This document shows, in pieces, positions 1 through 10,845 of a stretch of DNA of 64,000 nt. The first letter of the stretch is position 1. Every line of letters begins with the position of its first letter. Under the pieces are notes generated by a model that worked only from the letters and a program-made list of their open reading frames with translations, was not told where the DNA came from and made no database searches. The translations under genes were made by a program, and so were the position numbers. The DNA is taken from NCBI GenBank assembly GCA_045617465.1, contig JAZLIQ010000003.1, forward strand, positions 62,001 through 126,000. Direction: 5' to 3'. Origin of the DNA: Hennigella sp045617465. GTDB taxonomy: Bacteria > Bacillota_I > Bacilli_A > Mycoplasmatales > Mycoplasmoidaceae.

Positions 1-757
1 TAGCTTCGTCGATAATGTCAAGTCCATCATATTCGTCTGTTTGACCTGTATATGCAAGTGTAACTATCTTAGCATCATAATTATCAATGTTTCAAACAAT
101 GTTATTGTTATTGTAGATATCATTGATTGCATATTCATCGACAAATTTAACTGAGAAGTCGTCAAGCTCGTCTTCACTAACTTCTTTATTTCTATCAATT
201 GCCCAATATCCTGAAGGAGTAGCAATAATAGCAATTGGCATGTTGTTAATTTCAATTGTTCTATTGATATAATATGAGTCTGCTTTTTCAGCATTCATCA
301 TTTTCTCTTTTTCAAATTCACATCTTGTTGATAAAGAAAAAGAAATTTTTCCAGTTTCAGAGTCAAATGAACTAACATGACAGTCAGCACTTCCTTTATA
401 TTTTCCAATATTTGAGTTGTAGTATATTACATATATTAAGACATTTCAATAAAAACCCCAAGCCAAATCATCAGCAAAGACACTTTTATCTTCTGTCAGT
501 TTATCAAAGTAAATTTGTGTTGCTGTTTCAGTGTCAATACCTTCCGTATCAACCATCTCAGCAGGCGTAACTTTACTAACATATGGATATAAAGGTTTTA
601 CCACTTTATCTTTTTTTATGTTATATTCATAGTCAAATGAATATGATGCACCATCTGTTTGTACGTTACCAGTTGTACAAGATGTTGCTAAAGGTACAAC
701 AACAGAAGCTGCTGCTGCAACACATGTTAAAGGTAATAATTTAGTTATTAATTTCAT
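1..757 (-). CDS. Surface lipoprotein, tandem family member 1 (C-terminus outside window)
   Basis: Partial gene; about 252 codons are visible and the frame is open at base 1. It starts with a lipoprotein signal: KLITK, a hydrophobic stretch, then PLATSC, whose Cys would be lipidated so the protein is anchored outside the membrane. TGA codons at 443-445 and 92-94 read as Trp. A segment around residues 65-80 (YFDKLTEDKS..ADD) recurs in the next three genes upstream, so all four are paralogues. The start is supported by GGAGAG 7 bases upstream. It lies 11 bases after the preceding family gene, probably co-transcribed. Function is unknown; a surface antigen or adhesin role is inference. Confidence 0.85.
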
Positions 758-768
758 AAATTCTCTCC

Positions 769-1677
769 TTATTTCACTGAATTTTTCATAAGATAATGAG
801 TGGCATTTATAACGTCTCCTTCATCATCAAAACACTCTTGTGACATTTTAGTGAATAATGAAGCAACATTTGAAAATCCAATATTTACAGGTTCTACCAT
901 TGATGTGAAGTCTGTGTTACTCAATTGCGGTGTTGGTATAATGCGCGTTGCAAGTCTTGACCCTTTATCCATATAATTGTCTTTATTTCATGTGATGCTT
1001 CCACTTTGAGATGCACCATCAAAAGATGTAGATGATCCAAATGTTAATTCTCAGCCAACTTTCTCGTCGTAACCGAAACTTACTATTCCTAGATTAGTAA
1101 CTTTGGCACTTTTAATATCTAAAATGAAATTCTTAAATTCAAACTTTTGAGTTATAGAACCAACTTTTTCAATCTCTTCGCCTTCATCATTTTCTGTAAC
1201 TAGTGTGTAATCAAACTTTCATTGAATAGTAAAACTGATTTTTCTTTTTTCAATCTTTTCAGCATTTTGTGTACGTTCATCAACACTATAAGGTTCTACT
1301 GAATTAAGTGTTAAATCAGAACTACCACTAATTTTCTTTAACTCATATTCCTTGTCAGTGATTTGTGAAAAAACATTTACCATATACGCATTCAAACCAC
1401 ACAAAAAGTCATCTGATAATAATGAGTGGTCTGCATCTAATTTATTGTAGTATAAAGTACGAGCAGCACTGATAGTCATTGATTCAGTGCTTTGTTGTGG
1501 TGCAGGAGCAAATTTAGGTTCGTATTTAGTTAAACCTGCAGTGTCTTCAACATCATAGCTGAATGTATAAGTTCCAACGCTAGCTGAGTCTGTAGAACAA
1601 GATGTAGCTAATGGAGCAGCTACGGCTGCTACAGAAGCAATACTAGCTAATGGTAATATTTTCTTTAAAATTTTCAT
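769..1677 (-). CDS. Surface lipoprotein, tandem family member 2
   Basis: 302 residues, ending in TAA at 769-771; internal TGA at 1219-1221 and several others are Trp. The N-terminus is KILKK, a hydrophobic Ala-rich segment and a lipobox PLATSC, so it is predicted to be a lipid-anchored surface protein. The family segment is seen as YYNKLDADHSLLSDD near residue 80. The rest is soluble, acidic and rich in Ser/Thr/Asp with no recognised domain. It follows family member 3 after 3 bases, so translation is probably coupled. No enzymatic motif is visible. Confidence 0.85.
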
Positions 1678-1680
1678 ATT

Positions 1681-2499
1681 TTAGTCCTCTCAATATTCTT
1701 TTTGCATATAGTGGCTTTCAAAGCACATAAATGCTTCAATTGCACTTATTGCATTTGCATTCACATCAACGATACCATCAGTATCAAAAATGTTAACTTC
1801 TTCTAATGGGTTAGTATGATTTCAGTACATAGTTGCTGCTTTGTGAAGACCTTCCTTCTCTACATCTTCATGCAAAGATATAGATCAATCTTCATCATCT
1901 ACTAATGATTCAGGTTCGTTGTAGAATGAAGTGCAAACATATCATGATCCTTCATCATTCGCATAGTATGGATCTTCAATTAATTCAATTGGAAAGTTTT
2001 TAAATTGAACTTCATAGTGATCTATCTTGCTTCCTTTAGTCTTGCCTTCTTGAGATGCTAAACGCTTCTTTGTGTTCTCTTTAAAGTTTATATCAAGTAC
2101 AAATGAGAAAGATATAACTCCAGTTTCTTTATCATAAGAGTCAACAGTACCTTTGATGTAATAAGACTCGCTTCTATTTTTCTTTCCTAAACTTTCATTT
2201 AAATGAATTCGGCTTTGATAAAAGTAATATATTACATCATCAATAAACACTCTAACATCTTCTTCCATTTTATCTAGGTAAATGCTTTGAGCGTCCGCTT
2301 GATCAATAGCTTTATCTGAAGTCGGTTCATGTGGATCAAACATTGCAATGTATGGATCTGGTTCTTTTTCACCATCATAAAGTAATCCAAACTCAATTGA
2401 ATTTAAACTACTATTAGAACATGAAGTTGCTAATGGAGCAGCTATAGCTGCTACAGAAGCTAAACTAGCAATAGGTAATAACTTTTTTAATAATTTCAT
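1681..2499 (-). CDS. Surface lipoprotein, tandem family member 3
   Basis: 272 residues, TAA at 1681-1683. The signal peptide is almost identical to its neighbours (KLLKKLLPIASLASVAAIA.. then PLATSC). The shared segment reads YLDKMEEDVRVFIDD. The C-terminal half contains beta-strand-like alternation and several TGA-encoded Trp. AGGGGGGAT upstream of the start is a strong ribosome site. The ribosome site of member 2 lies inside the end of this gene. No known domain; judged to be one of a set of tandem duplicates that have diverged outside the signal peptide. Confidence 0.85.
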
Positions 2500-2516
2500 A
2501 ATTTATCCCCCCTAAA

Positions 2517-3401
2517 TTAGTAATTAATTTGAACATTATTACTTAAATAATGTCCATTTCATCCATAATATCTAAATTCAGGTGTTCAGTATTCAACACT
2601 GAAGCCACCGCCAATTAAATCTTCAAGATCGAATCGTACATATTGATCTGTGTATGATCAAATATTAAACTTAGTGACAGAAGCATCTTGGTTGTCTAAT
2701 GTTCATGTGATGTCATTGTTTAAAACAGCATCACCACGTTTACATTCGTCAACATATGAAATAGATGTATTTTTGTAATATTTGCTTAAAGCATCATCAT
2801 CAAACATATCGTCTCATATTGTTGTTACACCATATGTAACAAGTACGTCAACAACATATGGATAAACCATTATTGGTAAATGTGTAAATGATATTTTTCT
2901 ATTTACATAACCATCATATGAGAATTCAAAATATTCATCTGAGCATGTAAAAGTGTAGTTAGATTTAATGTAACCATTTACATAACCACCCATTAATGGG
3001 CCGCCGCTATCAGTTACAAATTCTGTTGGTTCAAATGAATCAACACATACTTGAATGTTTCCGTCTATTTTATCATATCAATCAAAATATACTTCTTCAT
3101 AGATTTGATCATACATAGCGCACATCAAGTCATCTGCATATAGACTAGGATCTTTTTTCATTTGATCAAAATAAAGTAATTGAGCTGTTTCAATATCCAT
3201 GTAACCATATGGAGTTTGTTGAGGTAAAGCTTCGAATTTTGGTTTATATTCAGCAATCTCTTCTGGGTTTTCAGCATCATAAGAGAATGAATATGAAACA
3301 ACTTTACCCGTATTAGAGCAACTAGTTGTTGCTAATGGAGCAGCTACTGCTGCAACAGAAGCTAAACTAGCTACTGGTAATAGTTTCTTAATTAATTTCA
3401 T
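2517..3401 (-). CDS. Surface lipoprotein, tandem family member 4 (first gene of the cluster)
   Basis: 294 residues, TAA at 2517-2519. Lipoprotein signal KLIKKLLPVASLASVAAVA.., here with PLATTSC (one extra Thr before the Cys). The shared segment reads YFDQMKKDPSLYADD. It is promoter-proximal in the four-gene minus-strand set; a TATAAT box lies at 3452-3457. The C-terminal half is rich in Tyr, Asp and Trp(TGA). No catalytic motif seen. It could be an adhesin or nutrient-binding surface protein; this is inference only. Confidence 0.85.
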
Positions 3402-3451
3402 TTTTATATATTCGCTTTCTGTATTCCTTTCATATCAGGAAATACCATAAT

Positions 3452-3457
3452 ATTATA
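3452..3457 (-). promoter_or_regulatory. Candidate -10 box for the tandem lipoprotein cluster
   Basis: TATAAT on the minus strand about 50 bases upstream of the lipoprotein 4 start, with a weak TTTATG 17 bases further upstream. The surrounding 3425-3537 gap is very AT-rich and otherwise holds only a weak stem (TAGCAA/TTGCTA) just after the HAD gene. Confidence 0.35.
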
Positions 3458-3537
3458 TATATAAATATATTATTTACATAAAAATAACATAGACACCCGT
3501 CTTAAGTCATTTTTTAAATAATTAGCAAAAATTGCTA

Positions 3538-4542
3538 TTATTTAACTTTAGATTTAACAATATTAAAGTGATCTTCAAATTGAAGGTTCTTATTGATTTT
3601 ACAAACTAACTTCAATTTGAAAATCTTGTTTAATTCTCTTGCAACGCCTTGCTCGTGGTTATTGCGTTTTGTTATGAATTTAGCAGCATTTTTAGCGGAT
3701 TTGCAACCGTTTTTCATTGCATAGCCAAATCCTGCTATTGATAACATTTCTTTATCATTATCATTATCCCCAAAAGCATAGCATCTTTCTAGGGGAATAT
3801 CATAATAAACTGATAGGTATTGTAATGCCATTCCCTTATTAGGGAAAAGGCTATTAATTTCTATAATTGTACCTACGTGTTCTTCTGTTCAACTACGTAC
3901 TACAACAGAAGAACAAACTTTCCTAATTTCCTCTTCTAAAATCTTAGCTTTTGACATGTCTCTAAGTTCAACTAGAATAGAGTATGCTCCATTCTTTAAT
4001 TTAGCAAAATCATCAGAGACAAATTTGATGTCTTTTGTTGTATAAATGTTGAATTTTGCTAGTTCTTGTTTTACTTGATTATTTGTCACTTTTTTTCTAA
4101 AATCTTTTAGAAAATAAGTTCCATCTGGAGTTTCAAAAATAACATTCAAAAGCAATTTTTGGATGACTGGATTACCAAAAATTTTATAAATTACTTCTCT
4201 ATTTATAAAGAAGTTTATTGGTTTAAAACCTGGATCTGTTGGGTTAAAAATAACAGCCCCATTGTAGTTAACAAGTGGTGTTTTTAATCTTAGTTGACGA
4301 TAATAAGTAATACTTGCTCTTTCTGGTCTAGCAGTAAATAAACAAACAATATGTCCTTGTCTAGATAGTTTGTTTATTACTTCTCTAGAATAAGAACGAA
4401 TATAACAGTCTTTGTTTAATAATGTACCATCTAAGTCAGTGCAAATTAAACAACGTTTGTCAAATTTAACCTTTGCTAGTCTCTTGTTAATTCTTCGGTG
4501 AAGAACTTTAGCAGGAAGACGTTTCTTCTTTGTTTTAGCCAT
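3538..4542 (-). CDS. HAD-superfamily (Cof/IIB-type) phosphatase
   Basis: 334 residues in one frame across a TGA-Trp. Motif I DLDGTLL lies near residue 36 with the nucleophile Asp, motif II appears as LFTARP, and motif IV as GDNDND in the C-terminal quarter followed by GYAMKNG, the usual ending of Cof-type sugar-phosphate or cofactor phosphatases. The cap between them is of the IIB kind. The N-terminus is Lys/Arg-rich (about 30 residues), longer than in most relatives. Its ATG overlaps the trpS stop by one base (TAATG), so it is translationally coupled to trpS. Substrate cannot be told from sequence. Confidence 0.85.
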
Positions 4543-5579
4543 TATTTCATTCCAATAGCTTTATAAACAGCTTCTGTCTTTTCTTGTACTAGCTTTGTAC
4601 ATTCTTTAGCATTAGCAGTTAAAATAGGTGCTAATTTGCTATCATAGATTTTAAGAGCTTCTTTATATCTACCTTGTAACATATTTAATTCATCACAAAC
4701 CATCTTAATTAAATCTGTCTTGAATACACCATAGTTAGGAGCATCTTTATATGCTTTTTCAATGTCTGCATAACTCATACCAGTTAAAGCAGCATAGATT
4801 TCAATTAAATTTGCTAAACCTGGTTGTTTTTCTTTATCATATTTAACTTTGTTAAAGCTATCAGTTTTTGCTTTTTTAATCTTATCAGCAATAACTTCTG
4901 GACTATCCATAATAAAGATTGTTCCTTTTTCGTTGATGTTAGATTTAGACATCTTTATTGATGGATCTTGTAAGTCCATAATTCTTGCACCGGTTTTTAA
5001 AATATATGGTTGAGGAACTTTAAATAATGGTTGTCCATTATTTCTCTTTGCATATTTTTTATTCATTCTTTCAGCAATGTTTCTTGCTAGTTCCATATGT
5101 TGTTTTTGGTCAGCACCAACAATAACAGCATCTGCATCATATAGAAGAATATCTGCAGCCATTAATACTGGATACATTAATAATCCTGTAGGAATCATTT
5201 CTGTTCCATTGCCTACAGCTTTCTTAGCTTTATCTTTAAATTGTGTCATTCTATTTAGTTCACCTAAAGTTGTATGACAAGTTAAGATATGAGCTAATTC
5301 TGTATGGCTCTTAACTTCTGATTGATAAAAGATTTTAACTTTATTAAAATCTAGTCCACAAGCATAGAACATACAAACAACTTCTTTTCTGTTTGCTGCT
5401 AATTTTTCTGGATCAAATGTATTAGTAATTGCATGAAGATCAGCAACAAAAACATACATGTCGAACATGTGAGATGTTTGAACATATGGTTTTATCGCTC
5501 CAAGATAATTACCTAGAGTGATTCTGTTAGATGGTTGAATACCACTTAACATAATTGGTTTGTGATTCGTGTTTTTCAT
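4542..5579 (-). CDS. trpS: Tryptophanyl-tRNA synthetase
   Basis: 345 residues, normal length for bacterial TrpRS. Class I signatures are present: the HIGH-equivalent TLGNYLGA at residues 21-28 and KMSKS at 209-213. The GIQPSNRITLGN opening and the AADILLYDAD segment are family hallmarks. It charges the tRNA-Trp(UCA) at 15014-15088, whose product decodes UGA throughout this window. Divergent from nadK with a 50-base promoter gap; downstream it is coupled to the HAD phosphatase. Confidence 0.97.
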   Translation of the reverse strand: MKNTNHKPIMLSGIQPSNRITLGNYLGAIKPYVQTSHMFDMYVFVADLHAITNTFDPEKLAANRKEVVCMFYACGLDFNKVKIFYQSEVKSHTELAHILTCHTTLGELNRMTQFKDKAKKAVGNGTEMIPTGLLMYPVLMAADILLYDADAVIVGADQKQHMELARNIAERMNKKYAKRNNGQPLFKVPQPYILKTGARIMDLQDPSIKMSKSNINEKGTIFIMDSPEVIADKIKKAKTDSFNKVKYDKEKQPGLANLIEIYAALTGMSYADIEKAYKDAPNYGVFKTDLIKMVCDELNMLQGRYKEALKIYDSKLAPILTANAKECTKLVQEKTEAVYKAIGMK

Positions 5580-5629
5580 AATAATATATTTTTTTAATTA
5601 TAATCTTATGGGAATTATATTTAATAATT
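5580..5629. promoter_or_regulatory. Divergent promoter region trpS / nadK
   Basis: The 50-base gap holds TATAAT on the plus strand at 5599-5604 (toward nadK) and TATAAT on the minus strand at 5614-5619 (toward trpS). No convincing -35 boxes, which is common in mollicutes. Confidence 0.4.
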
Positions 5630-6412
5630 ATGTCAAAAAAATTCTTTATATATTGTAATGATTCTACTAAAAGCCAACAAGCAAAAAGAAAACTCGCTTC
5701 TGCTTTTAGAAAGTTAGGTTGTACTATCTCTCCAGATGCACAAAACATTGTAGTTTTAGGTGGAGATGGAACATTTGTTCATGCCTACAATACTTATGCA
5801 AAGAAAAATGTAAAAATGGTTTTAATCAATACTGGGCTAGTTGGTTTTTATAGTATTGATTTAAAACTAGATGCTAAAGCTATTATCAAATACTTTGATA
5901 ATGATAATAACTTTTATAAACCAGATGTTGTTGCTTGCAAAGCAGGCAAGAAAACTTACTATGCAATTAACGAAATCTTGGTAGAAGGAATCAATACAAT
6001 CTCTGCAGATATTGCTATTAATGGTAACCACTATGAATGATTCTGAGGATCAGGATTGTGTTTCTGTACTAAAACTGGATCTACAGGTTTAAACAAATCA
6101 TTAAAGAATGCTATCTTGCTAACTAAATCAAAGATATGAGAAATGTCTGAAGTATCACCACTAGCTCATGCCAAATACCTATCTATAGGTAATGCTGTTG
6201 TACTTGATGGTAAACAAGAAGTAGAACTAACAAACTTAAAAGCTAATGGCCAAATGGTGTTAATGAATGATGGTTATGAACACCAAATTGACTGTAAAGA
6301 ATCTATTAAGTTTTCTTTAAAGACATTAAGTGCTCAAATTGGTTTCTATAAGGAACTTAAACCATATCTAAACAAACTACAAAAAGTATTCATTATTGGA
6401 GAAAAGAAATAA
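5630..6412 (+). CDS. nadK: NAD kinase
   Basis: 260 residues across several TGA-Trp codons. GGDGT at residues 44-48 is the diagnostic NAD kinase/diacylglycerol kinase motif, and the later TKTGSTGLN matches the conserved GSTxY-type nucleotide loop. It phosphorylates NAD to NADP. Its stop overlaps the start of the EIIB-like gene by one base. The neighbourhood trpS / nadK / EIIB-like / rny resembles M. genitalium MG126-MG130, which supports the assignment. Confidence 0.93.
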
Positions 6413-6774
6413 TGTCATTTAAAACAAAGTTTTTAAACATCATAACTTTTGGTCATTTAAGCAGAAAAGCTAAAAAAGAAGCTGCTAAACAAGCTGAAAC
6501 TAAAAACACCGAATTAACATTAAATACAATGACTTTACCAGATGTTGCAGCACTAACAGGAGCATTAGGTGGATATGAAAATATTGTTAATGTTTCAGCA
6601 ACCATTTCAACCATTACTTTTCAAGTAAAACAAATGGAAACAATTAACTTTGATTTACTTAAAAAGATTGCTATAAAAGGTGTAATTAAATCAACAGATA
6701 ACATCACCCTTTTAATTGGTGATTGTGCCACTGCTTTAAAAGATAAAATCTTAGAAAACAAAAATAGGGTTTAA
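6412..6774 (+). CDS. PTS EIIB-like domain protein lacking the phosphorylatable Cys
   Basis: 120 residues. After a basic N-terminus of about 35 residues comes a domain resembling glucose-type EIIB: ALGGYENIVNVSATISTITFQV, where active EIIB has ALGGxxNIxxvdaCxTRLRv. The catalytic Cys position is Thr and the following Thr-Arg is lost, so phosphotransfer is unlikely. The later part (IKGVIKSTDNITLLIG) matches the GakGv..gn.vqvIiG end of the domain. Corresponds by position to MG129 of M. genitalium. A structural or regulatory role is inference. Confidence 0.75.
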   Translation: MSFKTKFLNIITFGHLSRKAKKEAAKQAETKNTELTLNTMTLPDVAALTGALGGYENIVNVSATISTITFQVKQMETINFDLLKKIAIKGVIKSTDNITLLIGDCATALKDKILENKNRV

Positions 6775-6786
6775 CCCTATTTTTTA
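6761..6786. terminator. Bidirectional terminator between nadK operon and rny
   Basis: AAAATAGGG - TTTAA - CCCTATTTT hairpin with T-runs on both sides. The stop codons of both converging genes (TAA at 6772-6774 and TAA at 6784-6786 on minus) lie in or beside the hairpin. Confidence 0.85.
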
Positions 6787-8100
6787 GTTATGAATTGTGA
6801 CATGATATTTATTTAAGCGAACGTCAGATTTGATTGTTTTTATGATGTTATATTTAATTGTTCCATAATTAGATTTACTTGGAATTGTTGGAACAAATAT
6901 AACATTAATATTTTGATTGTTTATATCTACTTTAAAGGAAGCAATTCCTTTAATGTTTTTAATCTTCGATTCAATGATTTTGATTGTGTTAGCTTCATTT
7001 GCAGAAGGTACATGTCTTGCGCCTTTTCTTGCTGCAGATCAGGCATCAGCACATCTAACTAATAGCACATAATCATCGTTGCAATTTGTTCTATGATGTT
7101 TCAAGATTCCATTTACAACTTCATGCGGTAATTGACACTCTTTTGCTATCTTCACACCAGTGTCAATATGATCATATCTTCTTTCATAATCTAGGGCTTT
7201 ACCAATATCATGAAAGAAGCCTACTTCCTTAGCAGTTTGTGGATCTAGTCCTAAGTCAATTGCTAAGGCTTCACAAATCAATGCAGTCTCATAACAATGT
7301 TGTAAAACGTTTTGACTAAATGATCAACGGTATTTTAAACGACCAACATATTCAAATAATTGTTGGTTTTCAACCTTGATATTTAGAATACCTAAATACT
7401 TCTTACCAGTTTCGTAACACTCTTTCTCAATTAATCTCTTTTCCTTTTTATAAACATTTTCAATAGCTGTTGTATCAAAAGCTTGAGATTTTATTAAGTG
7501 ATTAATTGTGTTAATTGCAATTTGTTTTTCATATGGGTTTGGACTAGAGATTTCTACATACTTGCTATCTCTATCTACATTGATATTGCAATTAGTAATT
7601 TCATTTAATCTTTTAATGTTTTGTCCCTTTTTACCAATCAGTAATGGTTTGTTCTTATCATTGATTGGTAAATAGTGGACAGATGATTCATTAATAATCT
7701 TTAAGTGCAAGGGTTGCATTGTGTTTAATAAAGTGTGTCTTAACAATTCATCTTTATGTTTTTGAATTTCATTATTAATCTTAAATAATTCTTGAGCTTT
7801 ATATTCTTGTAATTCAGCATCAAGAATAACTTTAAGATCATTTAAACTCTTATCATGATCAAGATAGTCTTGATCAATTAATTTCTTTTTATATTGTTCT
7901 ATCAATCTTTTGTATCTTTTGATTTCTTTATCTAATGGTTCGTATCGATAATTGTCAACCATTTGTTTTGGTTGCTTATGTCTTTTAATCTTTTTAACGC
8001 GCAAAACAATGATAAAGGCTGCGCAGCCAATAATAATCATTGTTAATACGATACAAATAATTAATAAAGTTAAATCAGAAGAAGATAAATTAGTTGGCAT
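6784..8100 (-). CDS. rny: Ribonuclease Y
   Basis: 438 residues from an ATG preceded by AGAAAGGTGG 5-6 bases upstream; an upstream in-frame ATG at 8154 lacks a ribosome site. Layout: N-terminal membrane helix (about residues 8-30), charged coiled-coil (to about 140), KH domain with GKKGQNIKRLN (about 175), then an HD domain with HD at about 297-298 (GFFHDIGKALD). This is RNase Y, the membrane-bound endoribonuclease that begins mRNA decay, somewhat shorter than Bacillus RNase Y because of a shorter coiled-coil. Corresponds to MG130. Confidence 0.93.
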
Positions 8101-8197
8101 AAATACCACCTTTCTTCTACCCATTAAATCTAACTTATTATATAGGTAAATCATATTATTAACATATATTTGTAAAAAATATACATAATATAAATAT

Positions 8198-8818
8198 ATG
8201 ACTCGTTTGGAAAAGTGAGAGAGCTACCGTCGTGAAATTGACCAATCATCTATGATTGGACAATCAATTAATGACCAAGCAGCCAAAATTGAAAAATATC
8301 ATAGAGAGATTGACAGAATCAATCCTGCTATTTTACAAAATGTGGCTCCAGCTAATCTTAACTTACAAAAGGGTGTTAGTGAAGTAATAGTAAGCCAAAA
8401 ACGTGTTCCAGCACAAATCACTAAGATGTTTAAGGATTTAAACAAAGCAAGACCAATTAGTAATAAAAATACTATTTCTACAATCTTGTTTAATTTAAAA
8501 AACAACAACATCTTAGGTGATAACAAGAAAGTTAAAGAAGATTGACTTAGCACTAATTCTGATTATGCTAACTTATCTGCTTTTATTAAGGCAGCTAATC
8601 TAGATCTAAGCAAAGATAAAGAATTAGAAAAAGACTTACAAACAAAGTTTGAAAGTCTATCAAACGCTAAAGCTGATGCACAAGTATTGACCATTAATGC
8701 ATTAAACAAAAATGGTCAAAAGAATATTGGACATCATGTCTTTATCATTTCTGTTGCAATAGCTTTAGTCTTCTTTCTTCTAATTTTGGTATTATTATTT
8801 GTAAGGTGGTTTGCATAA
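8198..8818 (+). CDS. Uncharacterised protein with C-terminal membrane anchor
   Basis: 206 residues read through two TGA-Trp. The start ATG (MTRLEKWESYRREI) has no ribosome site and follows an AT-rich region directly, so the mRNA may be leaderless. The body is hydrophilic and helical with repeated YRREID/YHREID-like segments; the last 30 residues form one strong transmembrane helix ending FVRWFA, so it is probably tail-anchored with the bulk in the cytoplasm. It ends one base before cmk and carries the cmk ribosome site (AAGGTGG) in its last codons, so it heads the cmk-der operon. Function unknown. Confidence 0.75.
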
Positions 8819-8819
8819 C

Positions 8820-9512
8820 ATGAAAAAAGAATTAATTCAAATTGCAATTGATGGACCTGCAGGAAGTGGTAAAACCACTGTTGGTCAATTAGTTGCTCAA
8901 CGTTTAGGTATAACATATCTATCTACAGGAAGAATCTTCCGTAGTTATGCTTTTGCTTTAAAGGATATTGATTGTACTAATGAGGAAAAAGTAAATGAAG
9001 AAATGAAACAATTCGAATTTGGTTTCAAAGATGGAACATTCATGATTAATGGTCTAGATGTAACTCTAGAAATCATGAAAGATGTTTACTCCATGAATGC
9101 ATCCACAATTAGTAAATATCCTTTAGTTAGAAAACAATATGAAAAGGATTTAAAAGAAATTATTAAGACTACGTCTTTAGTGATGGACGGAAGAGATATT
9201 GGAACAGTAATCCTTCCAGATTCTCCTTACAAATTCTTTTTAGATGCAAACGTTAAGGAAAGAACTAAACGTAGAGCAAAAGATAATGGTATCCGTTTAG
9301 GATCTAAAGACTTTGATAAATTACTAGAAGATATCAAAGCTCGTGATTATCAAGATACTCACAGAAAGGTTTCACCTTTAAAGAAAGCTAAAGATGCAAC
9401 CTACATAGATTCTAGTGACATGACAAAAGAAGAAGTTGTTGACTTAATAGTTAACACTGTTAACAAAAAGAGACAAGTATTAACAATTAAAAAAGAACCA
9501 TGAAAAAAATAG
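8820..9512 (+). CDS. cmk: Cytidylate kinase
   Basis: 230 residues. P-loop GPAGSGKT at residues 12-19, STGRIFRSYA replacing the usual DTGAMYR, and the conserved DGRDIGT and RAKDNG..SKDF segments identify CMP kinase. It makes CDP/dCDP from CMP/dCMP. ATG at 8820 is preferred to a TTG at 8811 because AAGGTGG is spaced about 10 bases from the ATG and only one from the TTG. TGA at 9501 is Trp; the true stop is TAG at 9510-9512, giving a 13-base overlap with der. Confidence 0.95.
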
Positions 9513-10822
9513 CATTAGTTGGAAAACCTAATGTCGGTAAGAGTTCATTATTCAATAGAATAATTGGTCACAAGAAAGCTATTGTTGATGATGCTCCTGG
9601 TATCACCAGAGACCGAAATTACGCTACTGCCACTTGGGTAGGACGTGATTTTTCTCTTATTGATACTGGTGGTATTTTAAAGAACGTTGATGCTCCTTTT
9701 CAAGAAGTAATCAATCAACAAGTTAACTATGCTATTGAAGAAGCAGATATTATCTTATTCATTGTTTCACAAAAGGAAGGAATCAATGCACAAGATCAAT
9801 ACATTGCTAAACTTTTAAAAACTAAAGCTAAAAACAAAAAGATTATCTTGGTTGTAAATAAAGCAGAAAACTATAACCACAGCTCAGATAAAACTTTCTA
9901 TAACTTAAAGTTTGGTTCATTCTTTCCTATTTCCTGCACTCATGGAATAGGAATAGGTGATTTATTAGATGAAGTTGTAAAACAACTTGATAAAACACCA
10001 GAAAGAAAAGAAGAAGCATCATTTAAATTTTGTATTATTGGTAGACCTAATGTTGGAAAGTCTTCATTAGTTAATACCTTAATTGGTCAAGAAAGAGTAA
10101 TTGTTTCTCCAGTAGCAAATGCTACAAGAGATTCAATTGATTGTAAATTTAAATATCATGGCAAATCTTATACTATCATTGATACTGCTGGTATTAGAAG
10201 AAAAGGCAAGATGTCAGCTAATGTAGATAAGTACTCTTATCTACGAACACAAGAAGCAATCTCTAGATCAGATTTAATTATTGTAATGCTAGACGGATCT
10301 GAAGAGTTTAATGAACAAGATGAAGTAATTGCTGGTCTGGCTCATGCTGCTAACATTCCAACAATTATCGTTGTTAACAAGTGGGATTTAGTTAACAAAG
10401 AAAACAACACTATGTCTAAATTTGAAAAACTAATTCGTGCTGACTTTGATTATTTAAATTGAGCACCTATTGTTTTCATCTCTGCTAAAGACAACAAACG
10501 TGTTCATACTATCTTCAATACAATTGAAGATATACAAAAGAAACTTAAAATTAAAGTTGCTACTAGTGCAATTAATGAAGTTGTGTCTCGTGCGCAAATT
10601 CTTAACCCCCCACCTAAATTTAAAGGTAATAGAATAACAATTCATTATGGAACACAAGTAGAATCTAGAATTCCTACTTTTGTATTATTCACTAATGATC
10701 CTAAGTATCTACATTTTAGTTATGGTAGATATATAGAAAACCAACTAAGACAAGCATTTGGTTTAGATAATGTCCCAGTAACTGTCTACTATAAAGACAA
10801 GAATGCGAGAATCAGAAAATAA
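9500..10822 (+). CDS. der: GTPase Der (EngA), 50S ribosome assembly
   Basis: 440 residues with two tandem G domains: GKPNVGKSS at 8-16 and GRPNVGKSS at 181-189, each followed by switch and DTGG/DTAG motifs, then a KH-like C-terminal domain. This double GTPase architecture is unique to Der, needed for late 50S subunit assembly. The first domain has NKAE where NKxD is usual (residues 120-123); the second has NKWD. Overlaps cmk by 13 bases, the common cmk-der pairing. Confidence 0.96.
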
Positions 10823-10845
10823 AAAGAGGTTCTACCTCTTTTTTA
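10821..10845. terminator. Bidirectional terminator between der and mgtA
   Basis: AAAAAGAGGT-TCT-ACCTCTTTTTT hairpin. The der stop ends at 10822 and the mgtA stop on minus is 10843-10845, so one stem serves both converging genes. Confidence 0.88.

Noticed and set aside
5077..5277. Plus-strand frames opposite trpS, mgtA, ilvA, pstCA, smc and lipoprotein genes
   Set aside because: They mirror strongly supported genes on the other strand and have no start signals of their own.
8811..8819. TTG start of cmk at 8811
   Set aside because: The ribosome site is only one base away from it; the ATG at 8820 has normal spacing and the usual N-terminus.
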